Positions 18,383 through 27,441 of a stretch of 64,000 bases of DNA are shown here, in pieces. How positions within the stretch are numbered: position 1 is the first letter of the stretch; every line of letters begins with the position of its first letter. The notes below the pieces were generated by a model, which did no database searches, was not told where the DNA came from, and worked only from the letters and a program-made list of their open reading frames with translations. The stretch comes from Marivirga tractuosa DSM 4126 (GTDB taxonomy: Bacteria; Bacteroidota; Bacteroidia; Cytophagales; Cyclobacteriaceae), in NCBI RefSeq assembly GCF_000183425.1, contig NC_014759.1, forward strand, positions 1,426,001 through 1,490,000, in the 5' to 3' direction. A program made the position numbers and the translations under genes.

Positions 18383-20233
18383 TTATTCTGTTTTTTCCAA
18401 TTCTTCCAGTTCTTCCTTGAATGATGATGACAAGATTGGGAATCTACACCAGGTTTTTGGATCGACATTATAATCATCTAAATGAAAAGAAACCGCAATT
18501 CTTTCCCTTTTCCATTGATTTCGAGACCAAAGTTTAAAAAATTTATGAATGGAAGGCTTTAATATATTCTGATTTTCTTCCCATGAAGTTTTTAGCTCAT
18601 TATAAATCTCTACTGGAGAAAATCTTTCTCTGATGGCTAATTCCTCAATTTTTTGCAATAAAGGATAAGGCATTAAATCGGTTTCATCTGATTGAGCCTG
18701 ATCTTCAGGTCTTAACTCTGCAGTAGGTTGCAGGCTATTGACATAACTTAAACTTTTATATCCCAAGTTATTTTCAGCCCATCTAAGCCATTGAATAATA
18801 AAAGGTTTGTCAATGGCCGCTATCGGGGCTATACTTCCACTAGTATCACCATCCATTGTGGTATAACCAACACTACCTTCACTTCTATTCGAAGTAGTGA
18901 GCAGCAAAGCATTTTTGATGTTAGCCAATATCCAAATAATGGGAGAACGTGCTCTCGCTTGTATATTTTGGAGAGCAATATCATCTTGATCCCAATTTAA
19001 CTTTCTACCTATATTTTCTGATACCTTCTGAGTGTATCCTTTTACTTCGTCATCAATATTCCAATGGTAGAATATTGCTCCAATTTCGTTTGCTAGTTTC
19101 TTAGCGGACTCAAAGGTAGAATAACCAGAGTTTTCTGTACTTTGATAAGCAGTAGTTAGAAGACGATTGGCAATGGTCTTCCGGCAATCTTGCTCAGTTT
19201 TCAACGTTTCAAACCAGTCTGCTTTATTAATTTTTTTGAGAAATTGCTCCAAACCTAATTCCTCAATTCCCAAACGAATCATTTCAGCCACTAAAACAGC
19301 TGAAGTGGATGAATCTGCACCTCCGCTTAATGAAAGTATAAAACCATTACTATAGCTTTTCCTTAAATAATCAAATAAAGCTAAACTTACGGCCTTTCTA
19401 AATTCTTGGTTTGGTTTGGATTCAAAACTTTCTGCAATTTTTGAATGTTCTTTTTGAGTATCCCAAATACCTAACTGATAATTTCTAAAGGATAATAATT
19501 CATTTCTGAATTTTAGTTCTCCATTTTTAGCAATAATCAATTCGCCATCGTAGATCATTCTACCAGCCTCATTCCCCAGTAAATTGGCATAAATGTAAGT
19601 ACAGTCATAGTTTTGCGAGCTGCTAACGACCAAATCTTGCCTACTTAACGATTTATCGATAGCAAAATGGCTTGCAGATGGATTCAAAATTAAATTCACC
19701 CCTCTTTTGCACAATCTATTAGCGGGACGGTCTTCTCTCCAAGCATCTTCACAAATTTCAAAACCAATTTTATACTCTTCAAAGTCAATTACATAATCCC
19801 CAATCAGAATATTAGTACCCTTAATATTAATTTCAGATTTCTTTCCAACCTCCCAAGCGGTAAACCACCGTGGCTCATAATGAACGCCATCATTAGCTAA
19901 ATTTTGTTTAGGAATGATGTATTGAATTTCTCTGTTTTTGCAAAATGCGACACAGTTATACATCTTACCTTCAAACTTTACCGGCAAGCCAGCAGTAAAA
20001 GCAAATTTAGGTGCGAAAGGAAGAATCTTTTCTGTTAAAGTTTTAAAAGCTTTTTGCCACATCCACTCACTTAAAAACACATCCTCGCAACCATAGCCAC
20101 AAATGCTCAACTCCGGAAAGCACAGTAGTTCAACACCCATTTCATCAGCATCATGTAATGCTTGTAAAACATTATGAGCATTTCCAGCCCAATCCATTGG
20201 GATCTGATTAAGAGTTGCACCTGCAATTTTCAT
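18383..20233 (-). CDS. nadE: Glutamine-dependent NAD+ synthetase
   Basis: A 616-residue two-domain enzyme for the last step of NAD synthesis (deamido-NAD to NAD). Residues 1-270 are a nitrilase-type glutaminase (CFPELSICGYGCEDVF with the Glu, FEICEDAWREDRPANRL with the catalytic Cys). Residues about 285-616 are the synthetase with the PP-loop LSLSGGADSSTSAV and the region ILTTSNRSEGSVGYTTMDGD near-identical to known enzymes. Length fits the long glutamine-using form. It stands upstream of lgt, with a 52-base gap holding a possible separate promoter. Confidence 0.96.
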   Translation of the reverse strand: MKIAGATLNQIPMDWAGNAHNVLQALHDADEMGVELLCFPELSICGYGCEDVFLSEWMWQKAFKTLTEKILPFAPKFAFTAGLPVKFEGKMYNCVAFCKNREIQYIIPKQNLANDGVHYEPRWFTAWEVGKKSEINIKGTNILIGDYVIDFEEYKIGFEICEDAWREDRPANRLCKRGVNLILNPSASHFAIDKSLSRQDLVVSSSQNYDCTYIYANLLGNEAGRMIYDGELIIAKNGELKFRNELLSFRNYQLGIWDTQKEHSKIAESFESKPNQEFRKAVSLALFDYLRKSYSNGFILSLSGGADSSTSAVLVAEMIRLGIEELGLEQFLKKINKADWFETLKTEQDCRKTIANRLLTTAYQSTENSGYSTFESAKKLANEIGAIFYHWNIDDEVKGYTQKVSENIGRKLNWDQDDIALQNIQARARSPIIWILANIKNALLLTTSNRSEGSVGYTTMDGDTSGSIAPIAAIDKPFIIQWLRWAENNLGYKSLSYVNSLQPTAELRPEDQAQSDETDLMPYPLLQKIEELAIRERFSPVEIYNELKTSWEENQNILKPSIHKFFKLWSRNQWKRERIAVSFHLDDYNVDPKTWCRFPILSSSFKEELEELEKTE

Positions 20234-20333
20234 GTGTATAAGTAAATTTTAAATTCGTGAACTCAATTATAAGTGGTAACTACGAATTTTTCTTTTCATT
20301 GTATTGAATGAATAGCTATTATTTTGCAATTAA

Positions 20334-21065
20334 TTAAATCAGATTCAATTTACGGCAAGCTTTAAAGGCAGCATTTTGTTCTGCTTTCTTTTTGTTCAAC
20401 CCAGCACCTTTCGAAATTTTTTCACTATTCACAAAAATAGCGGCTCTAAATTCTTTTTTGCTTCCTTCTTGCTTTTGGTCTTCGATATCAAACCTGATTG
20501 ATTTATTCTCTTTCTGAGACCACTCAATTAAAATACTTTTATAATTGGTATTGTTTTCAATGATTTCATCTAAATCAAAATGAGGTATTAATAATTTATT
20601 GATAATGAACTTCTGGCAATATTTATATCCTCGATCAATATAAACAGCTCCAATAAAAGCTTCCATCATATCCCCGTATATAGATTTGAAATGATAACGG
20701 CTTCTGGAAAAATCAGATTCCAGCATTTGACTAATTCCGATTTTTTTAGCTAAAAGACTTAAAGATTCCCTATTGACAATTCGCGAACGAATTTCCGTCA
20801 GAAATCCTTCATCTTTGAAAGGATATTTTTTGAAAAGGTAATCAGCTACAACGGCACCAAGAATTGCATCTCCCAGATATTCTAATCTTTCGTTTGAAGC
20901 CCTAAATCCATTAGGGAGGGTCTTAGCCACACTAGAATGTTGTGTAACTAATCGAAATAATTCTAAACGAAAAGGCTTGTAGCCCACAATAGATTTAACT
21001 GCAGCTACAAGCCTTTTGTCTTTATTTGATAATTTTTTGAAGGAAGTGAAAAATCGCCTAACCAA
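20334..21065 (-). CDS. rnc: Ribonuclease III
   Basis: A 243-residue double-stranded-RNA endonuclease for rRNA and mRNA processing. The RNase III signature ERLEYLGDAILG lies at about 61-72, the second metal-binding region is GDMMEAFIGAVYIDRG, and a dsRBD occupies about 175-243 (ILIEWSQKENKSIRF ... GLNKKKAEQNAAFKA). It begins at a TTG codon 9 bases after fabF ends, so it is in an acpP-fabF-rnc operon, the usual order in Bacteroidota. No ATG is available near the expected start. Confidence 0.96.
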   Translation of the reverse strand: MVRRFFTSFKKLSNKDKRLVAAVKSIVGYKPFRLELFRLVTQHSSVAKTLPNGFRASNERLEYLGDAILGAVVADYLFKKYPFKDEGFLTEIRSRIVNRESLSLLAKKIGISQMLESDFSRSRYHFKSIYGDMMEAFIGAVYIDRGYKYCQKFIINKLLIPHFDLDEIIENNTNYKSILIEWSQKENKSIRFDIEDQKQEGSKKEFRAAIFVNSEKISKGAGLNKKKAEQNAAFKACRKLNLI

Positions 21066-21074
21066 AGTCGGAAA

Positions 21075-22325
21075 TTAATCTAACTTTTTTAAAATAATCG
21101 AAGTATTGTGTCCACCAAAACCAAAGGTGTTACTCAATACAGTTTTCACTTCTCTTTGTTGTGCTTTATTAAATGTGAAATTCAATTTTGAATCAAATCT
21201 CTCATCATCCGTAAAATGGTTAATTGTGGGAGGAACCATTTGCTTTTCAAGAGCGAAAATACATGCTAAAGCTTCAATCGCACCAGCAGCACCTAATAAG
21301 TGCCCCGTCATAGATTTAGTTGAGCTAATATTCAGATTGTAAGCATGTTCTCCAAATACCTTTTTGATAGCCGTAGATTCACTTAAATCACCTAATGGAG
21401 TTGAAGTTCCATGTACATTGATGTAATCAACCTCTGAAGGATCAATTTCAGCGTCTTCTATTGCATATTTCATCACATTGGTAGCTCCCAAACCTTCTGG
21501 ATGTGGGGCTGTCATGTGGTGAGCATCTGCAGACATTCCGCCTCCTATTACTTCAGCGTAAATTTTTGCTCCACGAGCTACTGCATGCTCATACTCTTCT
21601 AGAATTAAAGCTGCTCCACCTTCACCCAATACAAAACCATCCCTGTCCTTATCAAAAGGACGTGATGCTGTTTTAGGGTCATCATTTCTTTCAGACAAGG
21701 CCTTCATAGCATTAAATCCACCAATTCCAGATTCTGTAACAGAGGCTTCGGAACCACCAGAAATGAAGACATCAGCCTTTCCTAAACGAATGTAGTTATA
21801 AGCGTCAATTAATGCATTCGTGGCAGAAGCACATGCTGAAACCGTAACAAAGTTCGGTCCTCTAAATCCATATTTAATGGAAATTAGTCCTGCACAAATG
21901 TCAGAAATCATTTTAGGGATGAAAAATGGATTAAAACGAGGATTTCTATCGTTTGTAACGAAATTATCAACCTCTTCTTGAAAAGTTTTTATGCCTCCAA
22001 TTCCTGAACCCCATATTACCCCAGCTCTATCTAAATCAATTTTAGATAAATCAAGCTTTGAATCTTGGATTGCTTGCTCAGCGGTAATCATACCGTACTG
22101 AGTAAACGGATCCATTTTTCTAGCTTCTTTACGGTCGAGATAATCTTCAGCCTGAAAGTTTTTTACTTCGCAAGCGAATTGCGTTTTAAACTTGGACGCA
22201 TCAAATTTAGTAATGGGACCGGCTCCGCTTGTACCCAAAGCAAGGTTCTCCCAATATTCTTCGACAGAATTTCCAATAGGCGTCAAAGCACCCAGTCCCG
22301 TTACAACTACCCTTTTTAAATTCAT
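21075..22325 (-). CDS. fabF: 3-oxoacyl-[acyl-carrier-protein] synthase II
   Basis: A 416-residue condensing enzyme that elongates acyl-ACP with malonyl-ACP in fatty acid synthesis. The Cys-His-His triad is visible: C165 in VSACAS, H305 in NVHGTSTPLGD and H342 in TGHLLGAAGA. GFGGHN near the C terminus completes the family pattern. It lies 22 bases after acpP and 9 bases before rnc, clearly one operon. Confidence 0.97.
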   Translation of the reverse strand: MNLKRVVVTGLGALTPIGNSVEEYWENLALGTSGAGPITKFDASKFKTQFACEVKNFQAEDYLDRKEARKMDPFTQYGMITAEQAIQDSKLDLSKIDLDRAGVIWGSGIGGIKTFQEEVDNFVTNDRNPRFNPFFIPKMISDICAGLISIKYGFRGPNFVTVSACASATNALIDAYNYIRLGKADVFISGGSEASVTESGIGGFNAMKALSERNDDPKTASRPFDKDRDGFVLGEGGAALILEEYEHAVARGAKIYAEVIGGGMSADAHHMTAPHPEGLGATNVMKYAIEDAEIDPSEVDYINVHGTSTPLGDLSESTAIKKVFGEHAYNLNISSTKSMTGHLLGAAGAIEALACIFALEKQMVPPTINHFTDDERFDSKLNFTFNKAQQREVKTVLSNTFGFGGHNTSIILKKLD

Positions 22326-22347
22326 AAATGAATTTTGAGCTATTAAA

Positions 22348-22584
22348 TTATTTTACGTTTTCTTCTAAGTAAGAAATGGCCTGTCCAACAGTACCAATGT
22401 TTTCGGCTTGATCATCCGGAATAGAAATATTGAATTCCTTTTCAAACTCCATGATCAACTCCACTGTGTCCAGTGAATCTGCTCCTAAATCATTGGTGAA
22501 ACTTGCTTCTGCAGTCACTTCTGACTCTTCTACTCCTAGTTTGTCAATGATAATTGCCTTTACTTTCTGTGCTATTTCAGACAT
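22348..22584 (-). CDS. acpP: Acyl carrier protein
   Basis: A 78-residue acidic carrier protein. S37 in [12 protein letters not shown] is the site for 4'-phosphopantetheine attachment. It carries the growing acyl chain for FabF, encoded next. It is the first gene of the acpP-fabF-rnc operon and diverges from the IPExxxVDY-family gene across a 257-base spacer, which must contain both promoters. Confidence 0.97.
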   Translation of the reverse strand: MSEIAQKVKAIIIDKLGVEESEVTAEASFTNDLGADSLDTVELIMEFEKEFNISIPDDQAENIGTVGQAISYLEENVK

Positions 22585-22841
22585 TATTTTAGAATTTTAG
22601 TTTTAAATACTCCGCAAAGAAATGTATTTCCCTCATTAATGTCAAACTATTTTTTTCCTTTCGTTCAAGTATTTTGCTTTCTCGCCTAACTTTACCCCAC
22701 AAGTTTTAGATTAAATTGAAATATTTATAACTTAAAACTATGAAATACGCATAAATTTCAAAATCCTCGTTACAGCAGTCGAAGGCTTTTAAAATTTATC
22801 GAATTCTTTGCGACAAAATAAGCAAACAAGAACGCACTCAA

Positions 22842-23267
22842 ATGAACAAACAACTTTGGCAAGATACTTTCAGTGTAGATTTTCAATTATTGGCCATTTC
22901 TTCTCCTTTAGCTGATTTTCAAATGGCATGGCACATAAACGAACATGCTAAATTTTCTTTAGTAAGAGCTAAAGACCACTTTATAGAATTGAAAAAAGGA
23001 CACTTTCTCAATACATCTTGCTTTCAACATCAAACTGAGAACATTTCCATAAAATTACTGAAAAATAAATTAAATGAAAGTGAAGGACCGCAAGCTTTCC
23101 TTATTCCAGAAATGAAAAACATCGACTATTTCCTTTTAATCCAAGATGATACAGAAGAATTAGAAATACTTAATGTAAAAAGTACACTAAGTAAAATAAA
23201 AAATGTAATTTTGGTTCAAATTTTGGATGCCAACCGACTAAAATCGGTTGTAAACTTAATGACTTAA
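22842..23267 (+). CDS. IPExxxVDY family protein
   Basis: A 141-residue protein with no signal peptide. It contains FLIPEMKNIDYFLLI at about residues 86-100, which fits the IPExxxVDY motif that names a small Bacteroidota family of unknown function; here Val is replaced by Ile. The N-terminal half begins with FSVDFQLLAISSPLADFQMA, a pattern I recall from the same family. It sits between the acp and pyk genes, a neighbourhood that seems typical for the family. No enzymatic residues can be suggested. Confidence 0.75.
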   Translation: MNKQLWQDTFSVDFQLLAISSPLADFQMAWHINEHAKFSLVRAKDHFIELKKGHFLNTSCFQHQTENISIKLLKNKLNESEGPQAFLIPEMKNIDYFLLIQDDTEELEILNVKSTLSKIKNVILVQILDANRLKSVVNLMT

Positions 23268-23377
23268 ATAGAGCCTATTGGGCAATTACTTGAGAAATTG
23301 TATTGATTTTCTGATAGATAGAATCAAAGTTCAAGCTCTTATTTAATTAATAGAATCAACTTAAAAGAATTTTAATA

Positions 23378-24814
23378 ATGAAAAGAGAAAACATCAAATT
23401 CAACAAATCAAAAATTGTGGCAACAGTTGGCCCAGCTTCCAACACCAAAGAAATGCTGCAAAAATTAGTGAAAGCAGGAGCCGATGTTTTTAGACTCAAC
23501 TTCTCTCACGGTGATCACAAGATTCACCAGCAAACTTTACAATATATTGAGGAAATCAATAAAGAATGGGGTACTAACATCAGTATACTTCAAGATTTGC
23601 AAGGCCCTAAAATTAGATGTGGGGAAATAAAAGACGGAAGTGTTGATATAAAGGAGGGAGATGAATTTATCATCACCACAAAAGAAATGGTGGGAGATGC
23701 CAAGAAGGTCTCCACTACTTACCAGGGCTTACCTTCAGATGTTAAAAAAGGTGATATCATTTTGATTGATGATGGAAATATTCAATTGGAAGTGATCTCG
23801 TCTGATAAATCGGAAGTAAAAACAAAAATCATTTACGGTGGAGAATTAAAGTCTAAAAAGGGAATAAATCTACCCAACACAAATGTTTCAGCACCAAGCT
23901 TAACCGAAAAGGACCTAGAAGATTTAAAATTCGGTTTAAAAAATGAAGTTGATTGGATAGCATTGTCATTTGTTCGTTCGGCAGCTGATGTTCTGGATTT
24001 GAAAAACCGAATCAGGTATAACGGAAAAGAATGTAAAGTAGTAGCAAAAATCGAGAAGCCAGAGGCTTTAAAAGATATCGATAATATTATTGCTGCAACC
24101 GATGCAGTAATGGTAGCACGTGGTGATCTAGGAGTTGAAATCCCAATGGAAGATGTTCCATTAGCTCAAAAAATGATCATCAGAAAGTGTAATGAGGCTT
24201 GCAAACCTGTAATTGTAGCAACTCAAATGATGGAAAGCATGATTGAAAATCCGCGTCCCACTAGAGCAGAAACCAATGATGTGGCTAATGCGATTTTAGA
24301 TGGAGGGGATGCAGTAATGCTTTCAGCAGAATCTGCAGCGGGACAATATCCGGTAGAGTCAGTATTGAGTATGTCTAATACCATTGCAAGTATTGAAAAA
24401 CATGATTCTATCTATCACAAATATGGACATGTATCGCGAAATTCCGATACTTTCAACAGTGATAATCTGGTTCAAACAGCCTGTAAACTAGCACAAGAAA
24501 CGAATGCAAAAGCTATTGTTGGCATGACTAAATCAGGTTATACAGCATACAGATTAGCCAGCCATAGACCTAAAGCGGGAATTTTCATTTTTACTCCGAA
24601 CCATGACCTACTAGAAACCATCAATTTGGTATGGGGCGTGAGAGGATATATTTATGAAAACTATGAAAGCACTGATAAAACCTTTGCTGACATTGAAAAA
24701 ACCTTAAAAAAGGATAATCATGTTCAGAGTGGGGACATAATAATTTTAATGGCTAGCATGCCTATAAAAGACAAAAACCGTACTAACATGTTGAAGGTAA
24801 CGGAAGTAAAATAA
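23378..24814 (+). CDS. pyk: Pyruvate kinase
   Basis: A 478-residue glycolytic enzyme that makes pyruvate and ATP from phosphoenolpyruvate and ADP. Seen are KIVATVGPAS at the N terminus, FRLNFSHGDH, ILQDLQGPKIRCG, the active-site region VVAKIEKPEAL followed by MVARGDLGVEIP, and MMESMIENPRPTRAETNDVA. The B domain lies at about 70-165 and the C-terminal allosteric domain at about 345-478. It follows the IPExxxVDY gene by 110 bases and is closed by a strong terminator. Confidence 0.97.
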   Translation: MKRENIKFNKSKIVATVGPASNTKEMLQKLVKAGADVFRLNFSHGDHKIHQQTLQYIEEINKEWGTNISILQDLQGPKIRCGEIKDGSVDIKEGDEFIITTKEMVGDAKKVSTTYQGLPSDVKKGDIILIDDGNIQLEVISSDKSEVKTKIIYGGELKSKKGINLPNTNVSAPSLTEKDLEDLKFGLKNEVDWIALSFVRSAADVLDLKNRIRYNGKECKVVAKIEKPEALKDIDNIIAATDAVMVARGDLGVEIPMEDVPLAQKMIIRKCNEACKPVIVATQMMESMIENPRPTRAETNDVANAILDGGDAVMLSAESAAGQYPVESVLSMSNTIASIEKHDSIYHKYGHVSRNSDTFNSDNLVQTACKLAQETNAKAIVGMTKSGYTAYRLASHRPKAGIFIFTPNHDLLETINLVWGVRGYIYENYESTDKTFADIEKTLKKDNHVQSGDIIILMASMPIKDKNRTNMLKVTEVK

Positions 24815-24832
24815 TAGCTATCTAATCAAAAA

Positions 24833-24872
24833 AATAGCTGTTGAATTATTATTACAACAGCTATTTTTTTTT
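24833..24872 (+). terminator. Rho-independent terminator after pyk
   Basis: An 11-bp stem AATAGCTGTTG / CAACAGCTATT with an 11-nt AT-rich loop, followed by a T-run. On the opposite strand an A/T-rich tail is also present, so it may serve the converging coiled-coil gene too. Confidence 0.85.
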
Positions 24873-24914
24873 ATCATATTCCAGAATGCCTATGAATATT
24901 GGTTTCGGTAAGAT

Positions 24915-25202
24915 CTAGTTAAACTTACTCTTTAAATTTTGAAAAGCATTTTTTAAGCCGTCCAATTCGTTATCGGCTTTTGACTTCAATTCTGCCAAAT
25001 CTTCCTCATTTGCATTTTCTACTTTCTCAATAAACGCTTTAGCTTTGTCCATTTTTGATTCCAAATCTTTTGCTTCTTGGCTACCTTCCAGCTGACCTTC
25101 TGCATAAGCGCCTTTAGTTTCGGCTTTCAATTTGTCAAAGTCTGCTTTCCATTCTTCATATTGCGAAACAAGCTTTTGCTTTAAAGCATCTTTAGTATCC
25201 AT
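24915..25202 (-). CDS. Small charged coiled-coil protein
   Basis: A 95-residue, highly charged, almost fully helical protein without signal peptide or membrane segment. Heptad spacing is continuous (LKQKLVSQYEEWKADFDKLK; SKMDKAKAFIEKVENANEED). It resembles short coiled-coil proteins such as the cyanobacterial sll1863 type, often linked to stress, but this is only a resemblance. It lies between pyk and the histidine kinase gene, in the kinase's direction. A similar protein is encoded at 30953-31240. Confidence 0.65.
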   Translation of the reverse strand: MDTKDALKQKLVSQYEEWKADFDKLKAETKGAYAEGQLEGSQEAKDLESKMDKAKAFIEKVENANEEDLAELKSKADNELDGLKNAFQNLKSKFN

Positions 25203-25276
25203 AATGTGTTATTATTAATTAAAAAAATATACAATATTTAACCCTTTAGATTAAATATTGTTACGTTCACATATTT

Positions 25277-26719
25277 CTATGGCTCAATTTCAGTTGATTT
25301 AACTTTCTTCTTAATGGGAATCTCCACAAAGACTAAAGTTCCTTCCTTTGATTCTATAGTCATTTTTCCCGAAAGACTTTCAGTTCTTTTGTTCATGTTA
25401 AACAAACCAAAACTTTTATCAGAATTAAGTTTTTCATCTACATCAAAGCCTTTTCCATTATCTTCAATTGTCAGCTGCAAAATGTTATCATGATAGGTTA
25501 ATTGGACAAAAACTTCTGTTGCCTCTGCATACTTTATAATATTATTCAATGATTCCTGTGTGATTCTAAAAAGATTGTATTCGATATTTAGATCTGCGAT
25601 TCTTTGTTCCAGATTCGTGTAAAAATTAAATTCAGTATGATCAATAGAGCTATTCAATTCCTCAATTAATTCCTTCAAAGTAACAACGAAGCCAAAGTCT
25701 TCAACTGATTTTGGTATTAATTCATAAGCAATATTTCTCGTCTCGTGAAGCCCCTTCCTTAAAAACCTAACCCCGCTTCGAAATTTCTCAAGTTCTTTTT
25801 CAGTAATTTTAATGGAGCCCTCATCCAATGACTCAAAATTCATGAGTGAAATGGTAAGTGTTTGTTGCAAGCCATCATGAATATCACGTGCAATCTTGCT
25901 TTTTTGCCTATCTTCAGCTTCAATTACAGCTGACATGATCATTTCTTCACGGTTTACCCTATCCGTTATGTCTTGGCTTACCATTAAAAACCCACTTTGC
26001 TCATTTTTTGAATGTAGTGGTCCAATTACTGTCGAAAACCATTGAAAATTCTCATAAAAATTAAAAGCCCGGGTTATAATGTTGTGACTCTTTTTTGTCC
26101 TAACCACTTTAGCCATGGTTTGAAAGAGTTTTTTCAATTCATCTTCAGGTAAAAAATTGGAGATGTTTTTGCCAACGCTTTCCACTGTAAGTGCGCTACT
26201 ATCTTGATTCACTTCTAGAATATTACCATCCAAATCTGTATGAATAATTTGAGCTGGAACATTATCTGAAATGATTTTTAACTTTTCGGAGGTCTCTTGC
26301 AATTCCTTATAATAATAATCCTTCTGCCTCAAGGCATTTACCATTTGATATGCTTTATCAATATCAAATTTTAATCCTCCGAAATCATCGGACTTTTCAT
26401 GAAACCGATAGATATTGACCTTATTTATAGCTTTTAGCATCACATCTTGATTTACTACACCAGTCAATAGAATTCGAGCAACCTCTGGCTGAATATTTTC
26501 GATTGCCTGCAAAAATTCAATGCCATCCATTTTGGGCATGATTTGATCCGTCAAAATCACGTCTACTTGAATCTCTTTGAGAAAATCAATTGCTTTATTA
26601 GGATCCGTAAAACCAAATATTTCGTAATATTCTTCTAAATTAGCCTCAAGAATGGCAAGATTGATTTCATCATCATCAAGATATAATATTTTTGGCTTAT
26701 GATTATTTTTGTCTTCCAT
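25277..26719 (-). CDS. Cytosolic sensor kinase: receiver - PAS - HisKA_3 - HATPase
   Basis: A 480-residue soluble hybrid histidine kinase. Residues 8-125 form a receiver domain with acidic pocket D15-D17 and phospho-acceptor D58 (VILTDQIMP). A PAS-like domain follows (about 145-255), then a HisKA_3 dimerisation region with H281 in ARDIHDGLQQ and a HATPase with NIIKYAEA (N box) and IEDNGKGFD (G1). There is no membrane helix, so input comes from the N-terminal receiver and PAS. It diverges from a NarL/LuxR regulator with only 44 bases between starts, its likely partner, so the two may be controlled from a shared promoter region. Confidence 0.92.
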   Translation of the reverse strand: MEDKNNHKPKILYLDDDEINLAILEANLEEYYEIFGFTDPNKAIDFLKEIQVDVILTDQIMPKMDGIEFLQAIENIQPEVARILLTGVVNQDVMLKAINKVNIYRFHEKSDDFGGLKFDIDKAYQMVNALRQKDYYYKELQETSEKLKIISDNVPAQIIHTDLDGNILEVNQDSSALTVESVGKNISNFLPEDELKKLFQTMAKVVRTKKSHNIITRAFNFYENFQWFSTVIGPLHSKNEQSGFLMVSQDITDRVNREEMIMSAVIEAEDRQKSKIARDIHDGLQQTLTISLMNFESLDEGSIKITEKELEKFRSGVRFLRKGLHETRNIAYELIPKSVEDFGFVVTLKELIEELNSSIDHTEFNFYTNLEQRIADLNIEYNLFRITQESLNNIIKYAEATEVFVQLTYHDNILQLTIEDNGKGFDVDEKLNSDKSFGLFNMNKRTESLSGKMTIESKEGTLVFVEIPIKKKVKSTEIEP

Positions 26720-26763
26720 CGTTTATTTTTTACAGTTGTATAAAGTTATTATTATATTTCGAA

Positions 26764-27411
26764 ATGATAAAAGTTTTGTTAGTTGATGACCACCGGTTGA
26801 TTCGAGACGGAATCAGATTTTACCTTGAAAAAGATGGACATGACATCTCAATCGTTGGCGAGGCAAATGATGGCAAGCAAGCTTTAATTTTTTTAGAAAA
26901 AAATCCTGGTGAAGTAGATATCATGCTTACTGATATCAGTATGCCAGAAATGAATGGTGTTGAATTGGCAACTGAAGTAAACAAAAGCTTTCCGTCAGTC
27001 AAAATCATTGCCCTCACCATGATTAAAGATAGTCAGTATGTGAAGCAAATGCTACAAGCAGGTGCATCTGGATACCTATTAAAAAATGCTAGAGAAAAAG
27101 AAATAGTGGATGCGGTGAAAACGGTCTATAATGGTGAATCTTACTACGCTCAAGAAGCAACAAAAGCCATCATGGATTTTATGAGCAAGAAAAAGCAAGA
27201 TTCTGATGTGGTAGCTATCTCAAAAAGAGAAAAAGAAGTCTTACGACTCATAATTGATGAATTAAGTAATCAAGAAATTGCCGATAAATTATTTATTAGC
27301 ATTAGGACAGTAGAAGCACATAAAAGAAACCTAATGGAAAAAACAGGTTCTAAAACCTTGGCTGGATTGGTAAAATATGCCATCAATAATTTCTTATTTG
27401 AAGATTTATGA
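26764..27411 (+). CDS. NarL/LuxR-family response regulator
   Basis: A 215-residue regulator. The receiver holds D8/D9 and phospho-acceptor D57 (MLTDISMP), with the switch Thr in ALTM and conserved Lys in GYLLKNA. The C-terminal LuxR helix-turn-helix is at about 150-210 (SKREKEVLRLIIDELSNQEI, RTVEAHKRNLMEKTG). I use the ATG at 26764; upstream codons would overlap the divergent kinase gene. It is the natural partner of that HisKA_3 kinase and is followed after 30 bases by a membrane patatin gene that it may regulate or simply share a transcript with. Confidence 0.93.
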   Translation: MIKVLLVDDHRLIRDGIRFYLEKDGHDISIVGEANDGKQALIFLEKNPGEVDIMLTDISMPEMNGVELATEVNKSFPSVKIIALTMIKDSQYVKQMLQAGASGYLLKNAREKEIVDAVKTVYNGESYYAQEATKAIMDFMSKKKQDSDVVAISKREKEVLRLIIDELSNQEIADKLFISIRTVEAHKRNLMEKTGSKTLAGLVKYAINNFLFEDL

Positions 27412-27441
27412 TTTAGTCACTAAAGAGGAAATGAGATTTTC